DNA from: Streptomyces catenulae
Lineage (GTDB): Bacteria; Actinomycetota; Actinomycetes; Streptomycetales; Streptomycetaceae
Direction: 5' to 3'
Assembly (NCBI RefSeq): GCF_000718015.1
Contig: NZ_JODY01000009.1
Location: forward strand, 101,064 to 165,063
Length of the DNA: 64,000 bases
Shown here: piece after piece, positions 52,655 to 61,279 of the stretch
How positions within the stretch are numbered: position 1 is the stretch's first letter
Layout of the letters: every line of letters begins with the position of its first letter
Notes under the pieces: generated by a model
What the model was told of the DNA's origin: nothing
The model's database searches: none
Seen by the model: the letters and a program-made list of their open reading frames with translations, nothing else
Translations under genes and position numbers: made by a program

Positions 52655-53515
52655 TCACCCCGTGACGGAGAAGGACCTCAGCACGATGTCCTGCCGCTGC
52701 CGCTGCTCCGGCCGTTGGTCGGTCGGGTCGGCGAGCAGGATGAAGTACCGCACGCCGTCATCGCCGGTCAGGGCGCGGTCGAGGACGCGCCTCGGGCCCA
52801 GATCCGGACTGTCGTAGGTGTACTCGAGTTCCGCCGGGGCCGTCGCTCCGGAGCCCAACTTCTCCAGGCGGACGCGCCGGTAACCGGCGTTGGCCGAGAC
52901 ATTCTCGGCCGTGGTCTTCAGCGATTCGTAGGGAGTCTCCCTCGGGCCCGTGTCGCGGTAGATCTGGATGAAGCTCCTGCCCCCGGGGGACCGGTAGAAG
53001 ACCGAGCCGGTCTTCTGCGTACGCCGCCAGCCCCGCGGCACGTCCAGGGTGAAGCCCTCCGCATCGTGCACCCGCCGGTATCCGGCCGGGGTGTCCGGGG
53101 CGGCGGAGTCCGACGGACTGACCGTGGCCGACGGTGGGGTGGGCGACGTCGAGGCGTAGGGCAGCGTCAGCACCGCGGCCACCGCCGCCGCGCCCAGCGC
53201 AGCAGCCGCGACCAGCGCACGCATGCCGGTACGGCGTGGACGCAGCGCGGCGCCCGGCACGAGCCGCGGAGCACGCACCACCACCGGCGCCAACTCGGTC
53301 TCCGGCACGCGTGCCGCCGACCGGCGCGAGTCGGCCGCCGCGCTGCGGCCGTCCGAGGGCGCCGTGCGGGGGAGCGGGACGTCGAGGAGCGAGGCGACAT
53401 AGCGCCGCCACAGCGGATGGCCGGACGGTCCGGTCCGGTCTTCCTCAAGCGGGCGCTCGACGAGGTCCGTCGCCAGGAGCGAGGCGCGGTACCGGTCCAG
53501 CAGAGGGCCTTTCAT
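52655..53515 (-). CDS. Single-pass membrane protein of unknown function
   Basis: 286 residues. The cytoplasmic N-terminus (1-97) starts M-K-G-P-L-L-D-R-Y-R-A-S-L-L-A-T-D-L, then one transmembrane helix (about 98-120), a Ser/Pro/Thr linker, and an extracellular domain (about 140-286) with R-R-V-H-D-A-E-G-F-T-L-D-V-P-R-G-W and F-I-Q-I-Y-R, resembling domains fused to some Streptomyces Ser/Thr kinases and PASTA-like proteins. It overlaps the upstream gene by 4 bases (ATGA) and is co-translated with it. Confidence 0.75.
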   Translation of the reverse strand: MKGPLLDRYRASLLATDLVERPLEEDRTGPSGHPLWRRYVASLLDVPLPRTAPSDGRSAAADSRRSAARVPETELAPVVVRAPRLVPGAALRPRRTGMRALVAAAALGAAAVAAVLTLPYASTSPTPPSATVSPSDSAAPDTPAGYRRVHDAEGFTLDVPRGWRRTQKTGSVFYRSPGGRSFIQIYRDTGPRETPYESLKTTAENVSANAGYRRVRLEKLGSGATAPAELEYTYDSPDLGPRRVLDRALTGDDGVRYFILLADPTDQRPEQRQRQDIVLRSFSVTG

Positions 53516-53955
53516 CCGCTGCTCTCCTCTCGCTGCCCGCCCGCGCTCTCCAGACCGAGCGCCGTCCCGTCACCGGCCGCGCCGCCGTGTGTCGGCTGCG
53601 GTTCGGCCGACCCGTCCGGTACGGGACCGCCGATGAGGTCCCGGACGCTCCGCGCGGCGCCGACCTGCCGCAGCATCGCCGGGGCGGAAGCCCCCACGGC
53701 GACCGCCGCGTACACCCCGCTGATCTGGGAGTGGAAGAGCCATCCGGCCGCCGCACCGAGGAGAAGGCGGGTGGTCGCCGCCAGGAGATCCGACGGGAGG
53801 TCGATGTAGCGCCGCAGCGGGGGCAGCCGCCCCCTGCCCTTGGTGAGGACACGGTGGCGGGCGGCCTGCCAGGTGGAGATCCGGCCGTAGAAGACCACGG
53901 CTTCCACGATGGCACCCCCCGCGGCCCCGTAGGCCATGTATGCCGGCCAGTCCAA
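53512..53955 (-). CDS. Small membrane protein of unknown function
   Basis: 147 residues with hydrophobic segments at about 5-24 and 63-92 and a polar C-terminal tail. M-D-W-P-A-Y-M-A-Y-G-A-A-G-G-A-I-V-E-A-V-V-F-Y-G-R-I at the N-terminus; no known motif. First of a two-gene operon with the single-pass protein (4-base overlap); the two may form a membrane pair. Confidence 0.65.
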   Translation of the reverse strand: MDWPAYMAYGAAGGAIVEAVVFYGRISTWQAARHRVLTKGRGRLPPLRRYIDLPSDLLAATTRLLLGAAAGWLFHSQISGVYAAVAVGASAPAMLRQVGAARSVRDLIGGPVPDGSAEPQPTHGGAAGDGTALGLESAGGQREESSG

Positions 53956-54066
53956 GGCCGTCCTTTCTGACGAACGTTCCTCTGCTTGGCCGAAACAGCC
54001 TCCCAGACGGGGGAGTTCCCCGGCAAGGCACTTGCCGCCACCCGGTGGCCGCGGACGGTCGGTGGG

Positions 54067-54543
54067 TCACATGTGTGCGGCCGCCGCCGTGATCGCCTCG
54101 CGTATGCGGTGGTAGGTGCCGCAGCGGCAGATGTTGCGGATCTCGTCGAAGTCCGCGTCGCCGATCTCGTGACCGGCGGCCCTGGCCTGCCTGACCTTGG
54201 CCACCGCCGCCATGATCTGCCCCGGCTGGCAGTAGCCGCACTGCGCGACGTCGTACTCGATCCAGGCTTCCTGCATCGGGTGCAGTTCGGTGTCCACGGT
54301 GTCGGCCAGACCTTCGATCGTGGTGATCTCGTCGTCCGCCTTCACGTCCTTGATCTGCACCGAGCAGGGGTTGAAGGCCCTGCCGTTGAGGTGGGACGTA
54401 CAGGCTTTGCAGACGTTGATGCCGCAGCCGTATTTCGGGCCGGTGACGCCGAGGACGTCGCGCAGGACCCACAGCAGCCGGACGCTGTCGTCGACGTCGA
54501 CGCTGACGGGCTTGCCGTTGAGGAGGAAGGTGTGGGTGCTCAT
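54067..54543 (-). CDS. Molybdenum hydroxylase 2Fe-2S subunit
   Basis: 158 residues. Plant-type ferredoxin domain with K-Y-G-C-G-I-N-V-C-K-A-C and a distal Cys (F-N-P-C) for the first cluster, then an all-helical domain with Q-C-G-Y-C-Q-P-G-Q and C-R-C-G-T-Y for the second. It carries electrons from the molybdenum centre of the large subunit encoded downstream... that is, on the same strand, 49 bp upstream of this gene. ATG 54543 begins the conserved M-S-T-H-T-F-L-L-N-G-K. No signal peptide, so it may ride out with the Tat-borne large subunit. Confidence 0.93.
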   Translation of the reverse strand: MSTHTFLLNGKPVSVDVDDSVRLLWVLRDVLGVTGPKYGCGINVCKACTSHLNGRAFNPCSVQIKDVKADDEITTIEGLADTVDTELHPMQEAWIEYDVAQCGYCQPGQIMAAVAKVRQARAAGHEIGDADFDEIRNICRCGTYHRIREAITAAAAHM

Positions 54544-54592
54544 ACGCGGTCCTGACGGGTGAGGGGAGGGGTGGAGGGCATGCGCGGGGTCC

Positions 54593-56926
54593 TCAGTAGG
54601 TGTGGCTGAGGCCGTCGGTCGGCGACGCCGGGACGGGCGGGACGAACGGCTTGACGTCGAAGGACACCGTGCCGTGGTTGACGGGGAACCGCGTGGGCAC
54701 CGTCCCCGTCGCCCGGGCGTACGCGCAGGCGACCGCCGCCACGGACGCGGCCACCCCCGCTTCCCCCGCACCGCCGGGCTGCTCGGAGTCCGACGGCATC
54801 ACGACGCACTCGAACTCGGGGGGCGTGTTCCACTGGCGGGTGTAGAAGTAGTTGTCCCAACTGGCTTCCAGGAAGTGCCCGTCGCGCAGGTGCAGGCTGC
54901 TGGTGAGGGCGAGGGCGATACCGTCCGAGACGCCGCCCAGCATCTGGGCCTCCAGCCCCTTGGGGTTGATCACCAGCCCGGCGTCCACCGCGATCACCGC
55001 CTTGGTCACCCGCGGTCCGGTCACCGCGTCGCGGATCTTCCGGTTCACCGCCTCGGGGCGGCAGTCGATCTCCACCAGCACCGCGGTCGCCCCCTTGTAC
55101 TCGCTGTGGACCGCGATGCCCTGCGCCGTCCCGGCGGGCATCGCCCTGCCCCACCGGCCCACCTCGGCGACCTTCTGCAACGCCGCCTTGACCCGCTCCT
55201 TCTTCAGGAACGCGAGACGGAACTCCAGCGGGTCCTTGCCCATCTTCGCCGCGAGCTGATCGATGACCAGCTCATTGGCGCACGCCACGTCCGGCGAGTA
55301 GATGTTGCGCATGCTGCCCGTGTTGAACCGCCCGTCGGTCTCACTCAGCAGCTGGGTGACGAGACCGAAGTGGTAGGGGAGTTCCTGGGTGAGGGTGAAG
55401 ATGGTCTCGGAGAACGCCAGACCGCCCAGCCCGCCGGGCAGCCGGTCGACCGTCGCGGTGATCATCTCGCCCAGCCCGTGGCTGAAGTCGGTGACCACAC
55501 TCGTGTGCCGCTGCTCGAACGTCAGCACCTGCCCGCCCAGATGGGTCGCGCGGATCCGCGACGTCGCCATCGGATGCACCCGGCCCTGCCGCGGCTCGTC
55601 CGCCCGGTGCCACATCAGCTTGACGGGCTTGCCCATCGCCTTCGACACCTTGGCCGCCTCGACGGCCGCGTCCCCGAAGAGCTTGTGCCCGAACGAGCCG
55701 CCGCCGGTGACCACATGGACCGTCACCGCGCCCATCGGCAGCCCGACGGCCTTGGCGATGTCGCCCTGCGCGACGATCGGCGACTTCAACCCCGCCCACA
55801 CCGTCGCCCGGTCCGCCCGCACATCGGCGATCGCGCAGTTCGGCTCCAGCGCCGCACTGCTGCGGAACATGAACGTGAAGTCCGCCTCCACCGTCTCGGC
55901 CAGCGCCGGGATCTTGGGAACCGCCAACGGCAGCTCCGCCTTCCGCAGCCGCGCCAGCACCGTCGCGTCCGACTCGCCCTCCACCGAGCCCGCCGCCCAC
56001 TCCACATCCAGCGCCCGCACCGCGTCGATGCACTGCCCGAACGTGGCGGCGCGCACCGCGACGCCGGTGTCGACCTGCGCCACATCCGTCACGCCCGGCA
56101 TGGCCAGCACCGCCGCCTCGTTCCGGACCGACACGGGCGACCCGTTGAGCGTCGGCGCCCGGCACACCATCGTCGGCAACGCATCCGGAACCTGGAGGTC
56201 CATCACGTACTTCTTCCGCCCGGTCACCGCGAGCCGCGCGTCGTCCCGGCCGTGCGGCTTGCCGATCACCGCGTACCCCGACGCCGGCTTCAGCTCGGTC
56301 TCCACCGCCTTCACCTTGCGGCCGGCGGCCTTCGACGCCAGGGCGCCGTAGGGGAGTGACGAACCGTCAGGCGTCAGTACGACCCCGGCCTTCGCCGTCA
56401 GCCGGGTCACCGCCGCGCCCAGCTCGATCGCCGCCGCCTCCAGGAGCGCCTTCCGCGCGATGGCCGCGGCGACCCGTACCGGCGTGAACATCGAGACCGT
56501 GCTGTTCGACCCGCCGGTCATCTGATTCAGCAGCAGCTCCGGACGGGCCGGTGCCAGCGTCACCCGCACCTTGTCGACCGGCAGATCGAGCTCCTCGGCG
56601 ATGATCATCGCCATCGAGGTGGTGATCCCCTGCCCGACCTCCATCCGCGGCAGCTCGAACGATGCCGTACCGTCCTCGTGCAGCACGATCTTGATCAGCG
56701 CGGAGGTCGGCAGCGCCGCGTCCGTCTGCAGATCCTCCAGGTCGTACACCTCCGGGATCTGGGGCACCGACGCCACCGCCGCCTGCGCGGGCGCGCCCAG
56801 CCGGAGATCGGCGGCAACGGCCAGCGTCGCTCCGGCCAGCACATACCCGATGAACGCCCGGCGCCCCACCGGCGCCCGCTCACCGCGCCTACCGCTGTGT
56901 CCACCCTTGGCAGGGACGTCGCTCAT
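54593..56926 (-). CDS. Molybdenum hydroxylase large subunit, Tat signal (isoquinoline 1-oxidoreductase type)
   Basis: 777 residues of the xanthine oxidase family. N-terminal twin-arginine signal G-R-R-A-F-I-G-Y-V-L-A-G. Molybdopterin-binding landmarks: M-E-V-G-Q-G-I-T-T, L-L-N-Q-M-T-G-G-S-N-S-T, T-G-G-G-S-F-G-H-K, and the catalytic Glu in G-G-A-G-E-A-G-V near the C-terminus. It hydroxylates N-heterocycles or aldehydes using water. With the 2Fe-2S gene immediately downstream and no FAD subunit, it matches IorAB-type enzymes that pass electrons to a membrane acceptor. Substrate unknown. Confidence 0.92.
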   Translation of the reverse strand: MSDVPAKGGHSGRRGERAPVGRRAFIGYVLAGATLAVAADLRLGAPAQAAVASVPQIPEVYDLEDLQTDAALPTSALIKIVLHEDGTASFELPRMEVGQGITTSMAMIIAEELDLPVDKVRVTLAPARPELLLNQMTGGSNSTVSMFTPVRVAAAIARKALLEAAAIELGAAVTRLTAKAGVVLTPDGSSLPYGALASKAAGRKVKAVETELKPASGYAVIGKPHGRDDARLAVTGRKKYVMDLQVPDALPTMVCRAPTLNGSPVSVRNEAAVLAMPGVTDVAQVDTGVAVRAATFGQCIDAVRALDVEWAAGSVEGESDATVLARLRKAELPLAVPKIPALAETVEADFTFMFRSSAALEPNCAIADVRADRATVWAGLKSPIVAQGDIAKAVGLPMGAVTVHVVTGGGSFGHKLFGDAAVEAAKVSKAMGKPVKLMWHRADEPRQGRVHPMATSRIRATHLGGQVLTFEQRHTSVVTDFSHGLGEMITATVDRLPGGLGGLAFSETIFTLTQELPYHFGLVTQLLSETDGRFNTGSMRNIYSPDVACANELVIDQLAAKMGKDPLEFRLAFLKKERVKAALQKVAEVGRWGRAMPAGTAQGIAVHSEYKGATAVLVEIDCRPEAVNRKIRDAVTGPRVTKAVIAVDAGLVINPKGLEAQMLGGVSDGIALALTSSLHLRDGHFLEASWDNYFYTRQWNTPPEFECVVMPSDSEQPGGAGEAGVAASVAAVACAYARATGTVPTRFPVNHGTVSFDVKPFVPPVPASPTDGLSHTY

Positions 56927-57203
56927 CGGCGTTCCTCTCTGATCCCGTCATCCTTCGCACCCCCAACTCCCCGCCCTCGCCAGGTCCATGACAGCCACTC
57001 CGGCACCGGGCGGGGACAGCTGCGGGGCACCATCATGCTTGACCTCGACCGGGGTTTCGGACATCGGGTTGCACCGGGCGAGCGGACCACGGACCGCCGC
57101 CCGGGACGAAGACCACCCGGTCACCGCATACCGGGCGGCAGCCACGGCAACCCGCGCGAACGGCGGCCCCCGCCCGGCAGCGGACCGCCGCCCCGGCCCC
57201 GCC

Positions 57204-58067
57204 TCACCAGACCAACTCGTCCTTGTGGAACAGACAGGCCCTGCGATCCCCTCCGGCACCCATCGCCACGCCTATGATCAGCCGCAGCTGCCCGGCAGCG
57301 GTGCGGTAGATCGCCAACCCCTCGGGCTCATGGTGCGAATGCCGACCGCGCGCCTCACCGGCGTGGCTGAGAACATTGCCCTGGACCACCGCGCCCGACG
57401 TCGCCGACCCGCTCCACAGCCTGATGTTGTTCTGCCCGTTCTTCCCGGTCGCGGCGTACCGATAGCTGCCCAGCAGCGTGTAGCCCTGGAAGTCACCGCC
57501 CGCGTCGAACGCGGCGGGCTGGGCGAAGGCCGACAGCGGAGATCCGAAGGACCCCGCGGAGGCGTCCTCCAGCCGGAACACCCGGTAGATATGGACACGG
57601 TCGGACACCCGACGCGCCCGGACCACCATGCGGCCGTACACCGGATCGATGGCGCAGGTGAGTTCGTCGTACCCCTTCGCCAACTGCCCGTACGGGCGCG
57701 TCTGCGAGGCGTGCAGCATGGTTCCCGGAGCGAACGGGAACCGGGCCAGACCGGTGCCGAAGCCGGAACCGGCCGCCCGGGTCTCCGTCCACAGCAGCGT
57801 GCCCGCACCGTGGCTCTCCGCCGCGATCGAGACACCGTGCCCGAACCCCAGCAGATACATCGGCCTGTCACCCTCGGGGATCAACCAGTGGGTGTGCCCG
57901 CCGGTGGTGTACGGCCGATGCCTCCCAGGTCCCCGCGCACCGCTCCGACACCGGCAGCCGATGCCGAGGCCACCGAACCGGCGCCCCGAGGGCGGCGAGC
58001 CCCACCCCGACACCGAGGCGCAGCGCCCCGCGACGCCCGACACCGCCCTCCGCACCTCGCGGAGCAA
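57204..58067 (-). pseudogene. Teichoic acid biosynthesis protein C-like, damaged N-terminus
   Basis: The C-terminal about 215 residues (57204 to about 57860) match the beta-propeller-like 'teichoic acid biosynthesis protein C' family of Streptomyces: L-G-F-G-H-G-V-S-I-A-A-E, C-A-I-D-P-V-Y-G-R-M-V-V-R, P-E-G-L-A-I-Y-R-T-A-A-G-Q and G-D-R-R-A-C-L-F-H-K. The N-terminal part does not fit: pieces of a Tat-like signal appear in three different frames (V-S-G-V-A-G-R, G-R-R-G-A-L-R-L-G-V and V-A-S-A-S-A-A-G) between 57900 and 58067, and about 60-80 residues of the family are missing. Probably a decayed secreted protein. Confidence 0.7.
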
Positions 58068-58071
58068 ACCC

Positions 58072-59250
58072 CTAGCGAGCCGCGGCGATTTCCGTGCACG
58101 CCTCGACAGTGCGATCGATCTCGTCCTCGGTGTTGTAGTAATGCGGCGAGAGTCGCACCAGCGGATGGATGTTCCGCTCCTCGGTGTCGAACTGGGTCTG
58201 CACCGGATCGGTGACGCTCACATTGATCCCGCGCGCGGCGAGCGAAGCCGCGACCTCGTCCGCGGTCATTCCGTCGACGCTGCACGTGACGATCGCGCAC
58301 CGCTGCCGACCGAGATCATGGGTGGTGACACCGGGCACGGAATCCAGCCCGTCGCGCAGCCGGTCACCAAGGGCGAAAGCGCGTCGACCGATCTCGTCCA
58401 TCCCCAGATCCGACGCCTGCCGGGCAGCGGCACTCAGCCCCAGCACATTCGCATAACTCGCCTCCCAGGTCCCGAAACGCCGCGCACCGTCGTGCCAGGT
58501 GAAACCGCGATTCCCGTCCCAGGTCGCCGCGGCGACCTCCACCACATGCGGCTCCAGAAAGGAAAGCGCCTCGGACCGCACCCACAAGAATCCCGTACCC
58601 CGCGGACCGCGCAGAAACTTACGCCCGGTAGCGGTGAGCATGTCGCACCCCAACTCATCGACATCCACCGGAAACTGCCCCACGGACTGGGTGGCGTCAA
58701 GAAGAAAAGGAACACCGGCGTCACGGGTGAGACGACCGACCTCGGCGACCGGATTCACCAGCCCACCGCTGGTGGGAACATGGGTGACACCGACCAGCCT
58801 GGTACGTTCGTCGATCAGATTCGCCAGGGCGGCCGTGTCGAGCTGCCCGTCCTCGTCGTTGGGAACGACAACAACTTCCGCCCCGGTGCGCTGCGCCGTC
58901 TGGAGATACGCGAGGACGTTGCTACCGTATTCGGCCCGACCGGTGAGAATACGGTCACCCGGCTTGAACGCCAGCGAGTAGAAAGCGGCATTCCAGGCAC
59001 GGGTGGAATTGTCGAACAGTGCGATCTCTTCCGGCCGGCCACCCACCAACCGGGCCAGCTGCCCGTAAGTGGCGTCGATCCGCTCCCGCTCCCGGCCCGC
59101 GGCCTCGTAACCTCCGATCGCGGCCTCCAACTCCAGATGCGAGACCACCGCCTCCAACGTCCGCCGCGACAACAGCCCCGCACCGGCATTGTTGAGATGA
59201 ATCCGATTCCCGGTGCCCGGCGTATCCCGCCGCAGTGCCCCGATATCCAT
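58072..59250 (-). CDS. Class V PLP-dependent aminotransferase
   Basis: 392 residues, fold type I. PLP contacts: D-N-S-T-R-A near 80, Asp185 in L-L-D-A-T-Q-S-V with Gln188, and the Schiff-base Lys211 in T-A-T-G-R-K-F-L-R-G-P-R-G-T-G. The family includes cysteine desulfurases, isopenicillin-N epimerases and the ergothioneine lyase EgtE; the R-K-F-L-R-G-P-R-G-x-G-F pattern fits the EgtE/epimerase branch best. No other egt gene is near. It is preceded by about 0.5 kb of low-GC non-coding DNA. Confidence 0.9.
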   Translation of the reverse strand: MDIGALRRDTPGTGNRIHLNNAGAGLLSRRTLEAVVSHLELEAAIGGYEAAGRERERIDATYGQLARLVGGRPEEIALFDNSTRAWNAAFYSLAFKPGDRILTGRAEYGSNVLAYLQTAQRTGAEVVVVPNDEDGQLDTAALANLIDERTRLVGVTHVPTSGGLVNPVAEVGRLTRDAGVPFLLDATQSVGQFPVDVDELGCDMLTATGRKFLRGPRGTGFLWVRSEALSFLEPHVVEVAAATWDGNRGFTWHDGARRFGTWEASYANVLGLSAAARQASDLGMDEIGRRAFALGDRLRDGLDSVPGVTTHDLGRQRCAIVTCSVDGMTADEVAASLAARGINVSVTDPVQTQFDTEERNIHPLVRLSPHYYNTEDEIDRTVEACTEIAAAR

Positions 59251-59723
59251 ATGCTCCCTCTCCCGGCAACGCGATGGACCTGGACCCCTACCTGCCTCCT
59301 ACGTGTCCACCTCCCTCCTGCTTCACGCAAAATCGATCGAGAAGAGTCCGGAAGCAGCAGCCTTCGCGCCGATGTGGGGGCTTTTCGGTCGCCCTGGGGT
59401 ACGGCTAGGGTGCCGTCTCTCTGGGGCTCCCGGTGGAAGCGCTGGTCACGGATAGGCGGTGACACCTTGTCGGGGTGAAGGGCTGTGCCGGTGGCGATGG
59501 CCGGTGCTGCCGGAAGCCGGGTGCGGCTGGTCGTCCGGGATGCGGTCGATGCGCCACCACCGAGCCGCCTGTCTGCCGGTCCGCGCACGCAGGTGCACCA
59601 ACACCGCCTTCAGTTCATTCTCGCTGGTCTTCCACGCCCGAAAAGCGCTTCCCCAGATTTCGTTGGGGTGATAGCGAGAGCTGACAACGCCATCCGGCGC
59701 GACGTATCAAAACAGGAGTCTTC
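59251..59723. other. Non-coding region upstream of aminotransferase and phosphatase genes
   Basis: 473 bp, noticeably lower in GC than the window average, holding the promoters of the divergent aminotransferase and phosphatase genes. Short open frames at 59459-59727 lack ribosome sites and codon bias. AACAGGAG precedes the phosphatase ATG by 5 bases. Confidence 0.5.
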
Positions 59724-60182
59724 ATGACCGAACTATGGAATACCGACACCAGGGGAGTGATCACACTCCCCTCTGGGCGGATGATTCGTGGACGCGGACT
59801 CAGATATGACCTGCCGGAAGGCCAGAACCCCACGTTCGCGGTGCATCTGATGGGCCACCAGCCGCCCGAGCCGCAGTGGGATTCACTGTGGGTCACCTGG
59901 CGGGATTTCTGGCTTCCCGCCGATCCCGTGGACGCGATGCGGAAGCTACGCACCGCCTACGACCGGGCGGCAAACGAACGCGTGGAGGTTTGCTGCGGGG
60001 GCGGCGTTGGACGCACCGGCACGGCGCTCTCCGCGATCTGCATCTTCGAAGGCATGGACCCCAAGGCCGCAGTCAAATGGGTGAGGCAGAATTATCACGC
60101 GCGGGCGGTCGAGGTGCCGTGGCAGCGGCGTTTCCTTTGGCAGGTCTTCGCGGCTGACGGCTCCGGACGGCACCGGCAGTGA
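59724..60182 (+). CDS. Tyrosine/dual-specificity phosphatase-like protein
   Basis: 152 residues. P-loop V-C-C-G-G-G-V-G-R-T-G-T with nucleophile Cys91 and Arg97 (C-x5-R), preceded by a general-acid-like W-L-P-A-D region near 62. The first residue of the usual H-C pair is Cys instead of His. This is the fold of protein tyrosine/dual-specificity phosphatases, small and without extra domains. Codon use is a little less G/C-rich than in the neighbours. AACAGGAG ribosome site. Its substrate, and whether it opposes a kinase outside the window, is unknown. Confidence 0.85.
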   Translation: MTELWNTDTRGVITLPSGRMIRGRGLRYDLPEGQNPTFAVHLMGHQPPEPQWDSLWVTWRDFWLPADPVDAMRKLRTAYDRAANERVEVCCGGGVGRTGTALSAICIFEGMDPKAAVKWVRQNYHARAVEVPWQRRFLWQVFAADGSGRHRQ

Positions 60183-60292
60183 TTCCTGGTCCCATCGGCG
60201 TGGGGCGAATGCCCTGGCCCGCTGCCATGGTGGCAACCGGCCATGGCAACCTCCTCCAACTACCCCGGCCGAGGCCACGAGCCCGCATGTCG

Positions 60293-60943
60293 CTACGGCA
60301 CGCGGGGCTTCGGAGGGCGGGCGATGCCGATGACGGACGGTGACGCCAGGCCCGCCCTGCCCTTGATCAGGAACTCGAAGTGCCGCACCTGCTCGATGGT
60401 GAACCCGGCGTCAGTGATAGCCCGCACGGTGTCCCGCGTCAGATGGCAACCGCCTCCCAAGAGCCGCCACAGTGGGTCCAGCAGACGCTGCCACCGGAGA
60501 AAACCGGGTCGGCCGGAACGGACGTGCTCGTAAAAGCGCAGCTCGCCGGTGGGCTTGAGCACCCGCGCGGCCTCGGCCAACGCGGCGGGCACATCGGCGA
60601 TCGTGCACAGGACCAAGGAGGCCACCACCACGTCGGCCACACCGTCGTCGACGGGTAGTTCCTCGGCACGGCCGGGCAGGACACTCACTGGTGCAGAGCC
60701 CGTTTTCGCCGACTGTTCGGCCAGCGCCCGCAGCCGCGGCTCCGGCTCGACCGCGATCACCTGCTCGACGTCCGGGCCGTAGTGCCGGAAATTCGCGCCC
60801 GTACCCGCGCCGATCTCCACCACCCGCCCTCGTACGCCGTCCAACAGCTCTCGCCGGTGGTCGAGCGAACCATGGGCCTCCGCAAAGGCGTTGATACGGG
60901 GATACATACGGGCGAACAGTGGATGCGAAACCGTCTTGGTCAT
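60293..60943 (-). CDS. Class I SAM-dependent methyltransferase
   Basis: 216 residues. SAM-binding motif I V-V-E-I-G-A-G-T-G-A-N near 45, then V-I-A-V-E-P-E near 67, D-D-G-V-A-D-V-V-V-A-S-L-V-L-C-T near 98-113 and L-K-P-T-G-E-L-R-F-Y-E-H-V-R-S-G near 128: the methyltransferase type 11 group near UbiE/lipid and thiol methyltransferases. GGGGAAG precedes ATG 60943 by 5-6 bases; the long upstream frame is not homologous. Substrate unknown. Confidence 0.9.
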   Translation of the reverse strand: MTKTVSHPLFARMYPRINAFAEAHGSLDHRRELLDGVRGRVVEIGAGTGANFRHYGPDVEQVIAVEPEPRLRALAEQSAKTGSAPVSVLPGRAEELPVDDGVADVVVASLVLCTIADVPAALAEAARVLKPTGELRFYEHVRSGRPGFLRWQRLLDPLWRLLGGGCHLTRDTVRAITDAGFTIEQVRHFEFLIKGRAGLASPSVIGIARPPKPRVP

Positions 60944-61279
60944 GACTCTTCCCCTTCGTTCTTTCCGTTCGGGCGATGTTCCTGCCGCTAATGCTGGTAG
61001 AGGTTGGCACCTGCGTACCAGGGCCTGTCTTGGTCTGGACGCCACCGGGCACGGCCTCCTCGGAGGACCTGCAACCACACGGAAGGCCGTCGGCCGAACG
61101 CCACGCGCCGATCCAGCCCCCGCGGAGTGCCCTCGTACCCACAACGCCCTCGACTGGAGCACACTCGGCCGGTCTGCGGTCTGCGGTCTGCGGTCTGCGG
61201 CGCCGGGGCCGACCTGCTTCGGCCCCTGCTGGTGCACTCCGCGTGCCGTCTGTCCGTCAGGGGATAGCGGGGCAGCCGT
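60944..61279. other. Intergenic region before the methyltransferase
   Basis: 336 bp between two minus-strand genes; no supported gene. It contains the heptamer tandem repeat at 61171-61200 and the methyltransferase promoter. Confidence 0.5.
61171..61200. repeat. 7-bp tandem repeat, four copies
   Basis: GGTCTGC repeated four times plus GG. A simple-sequence tract in non-coding DNA. Confidence 0.9.

Noticed and set aside
59459..59727. Short plus-strand open frames before the phosphatase
   Set aside because: No ribosome site, weak codon bias and no recognisable protein; treated as promoter DNA.
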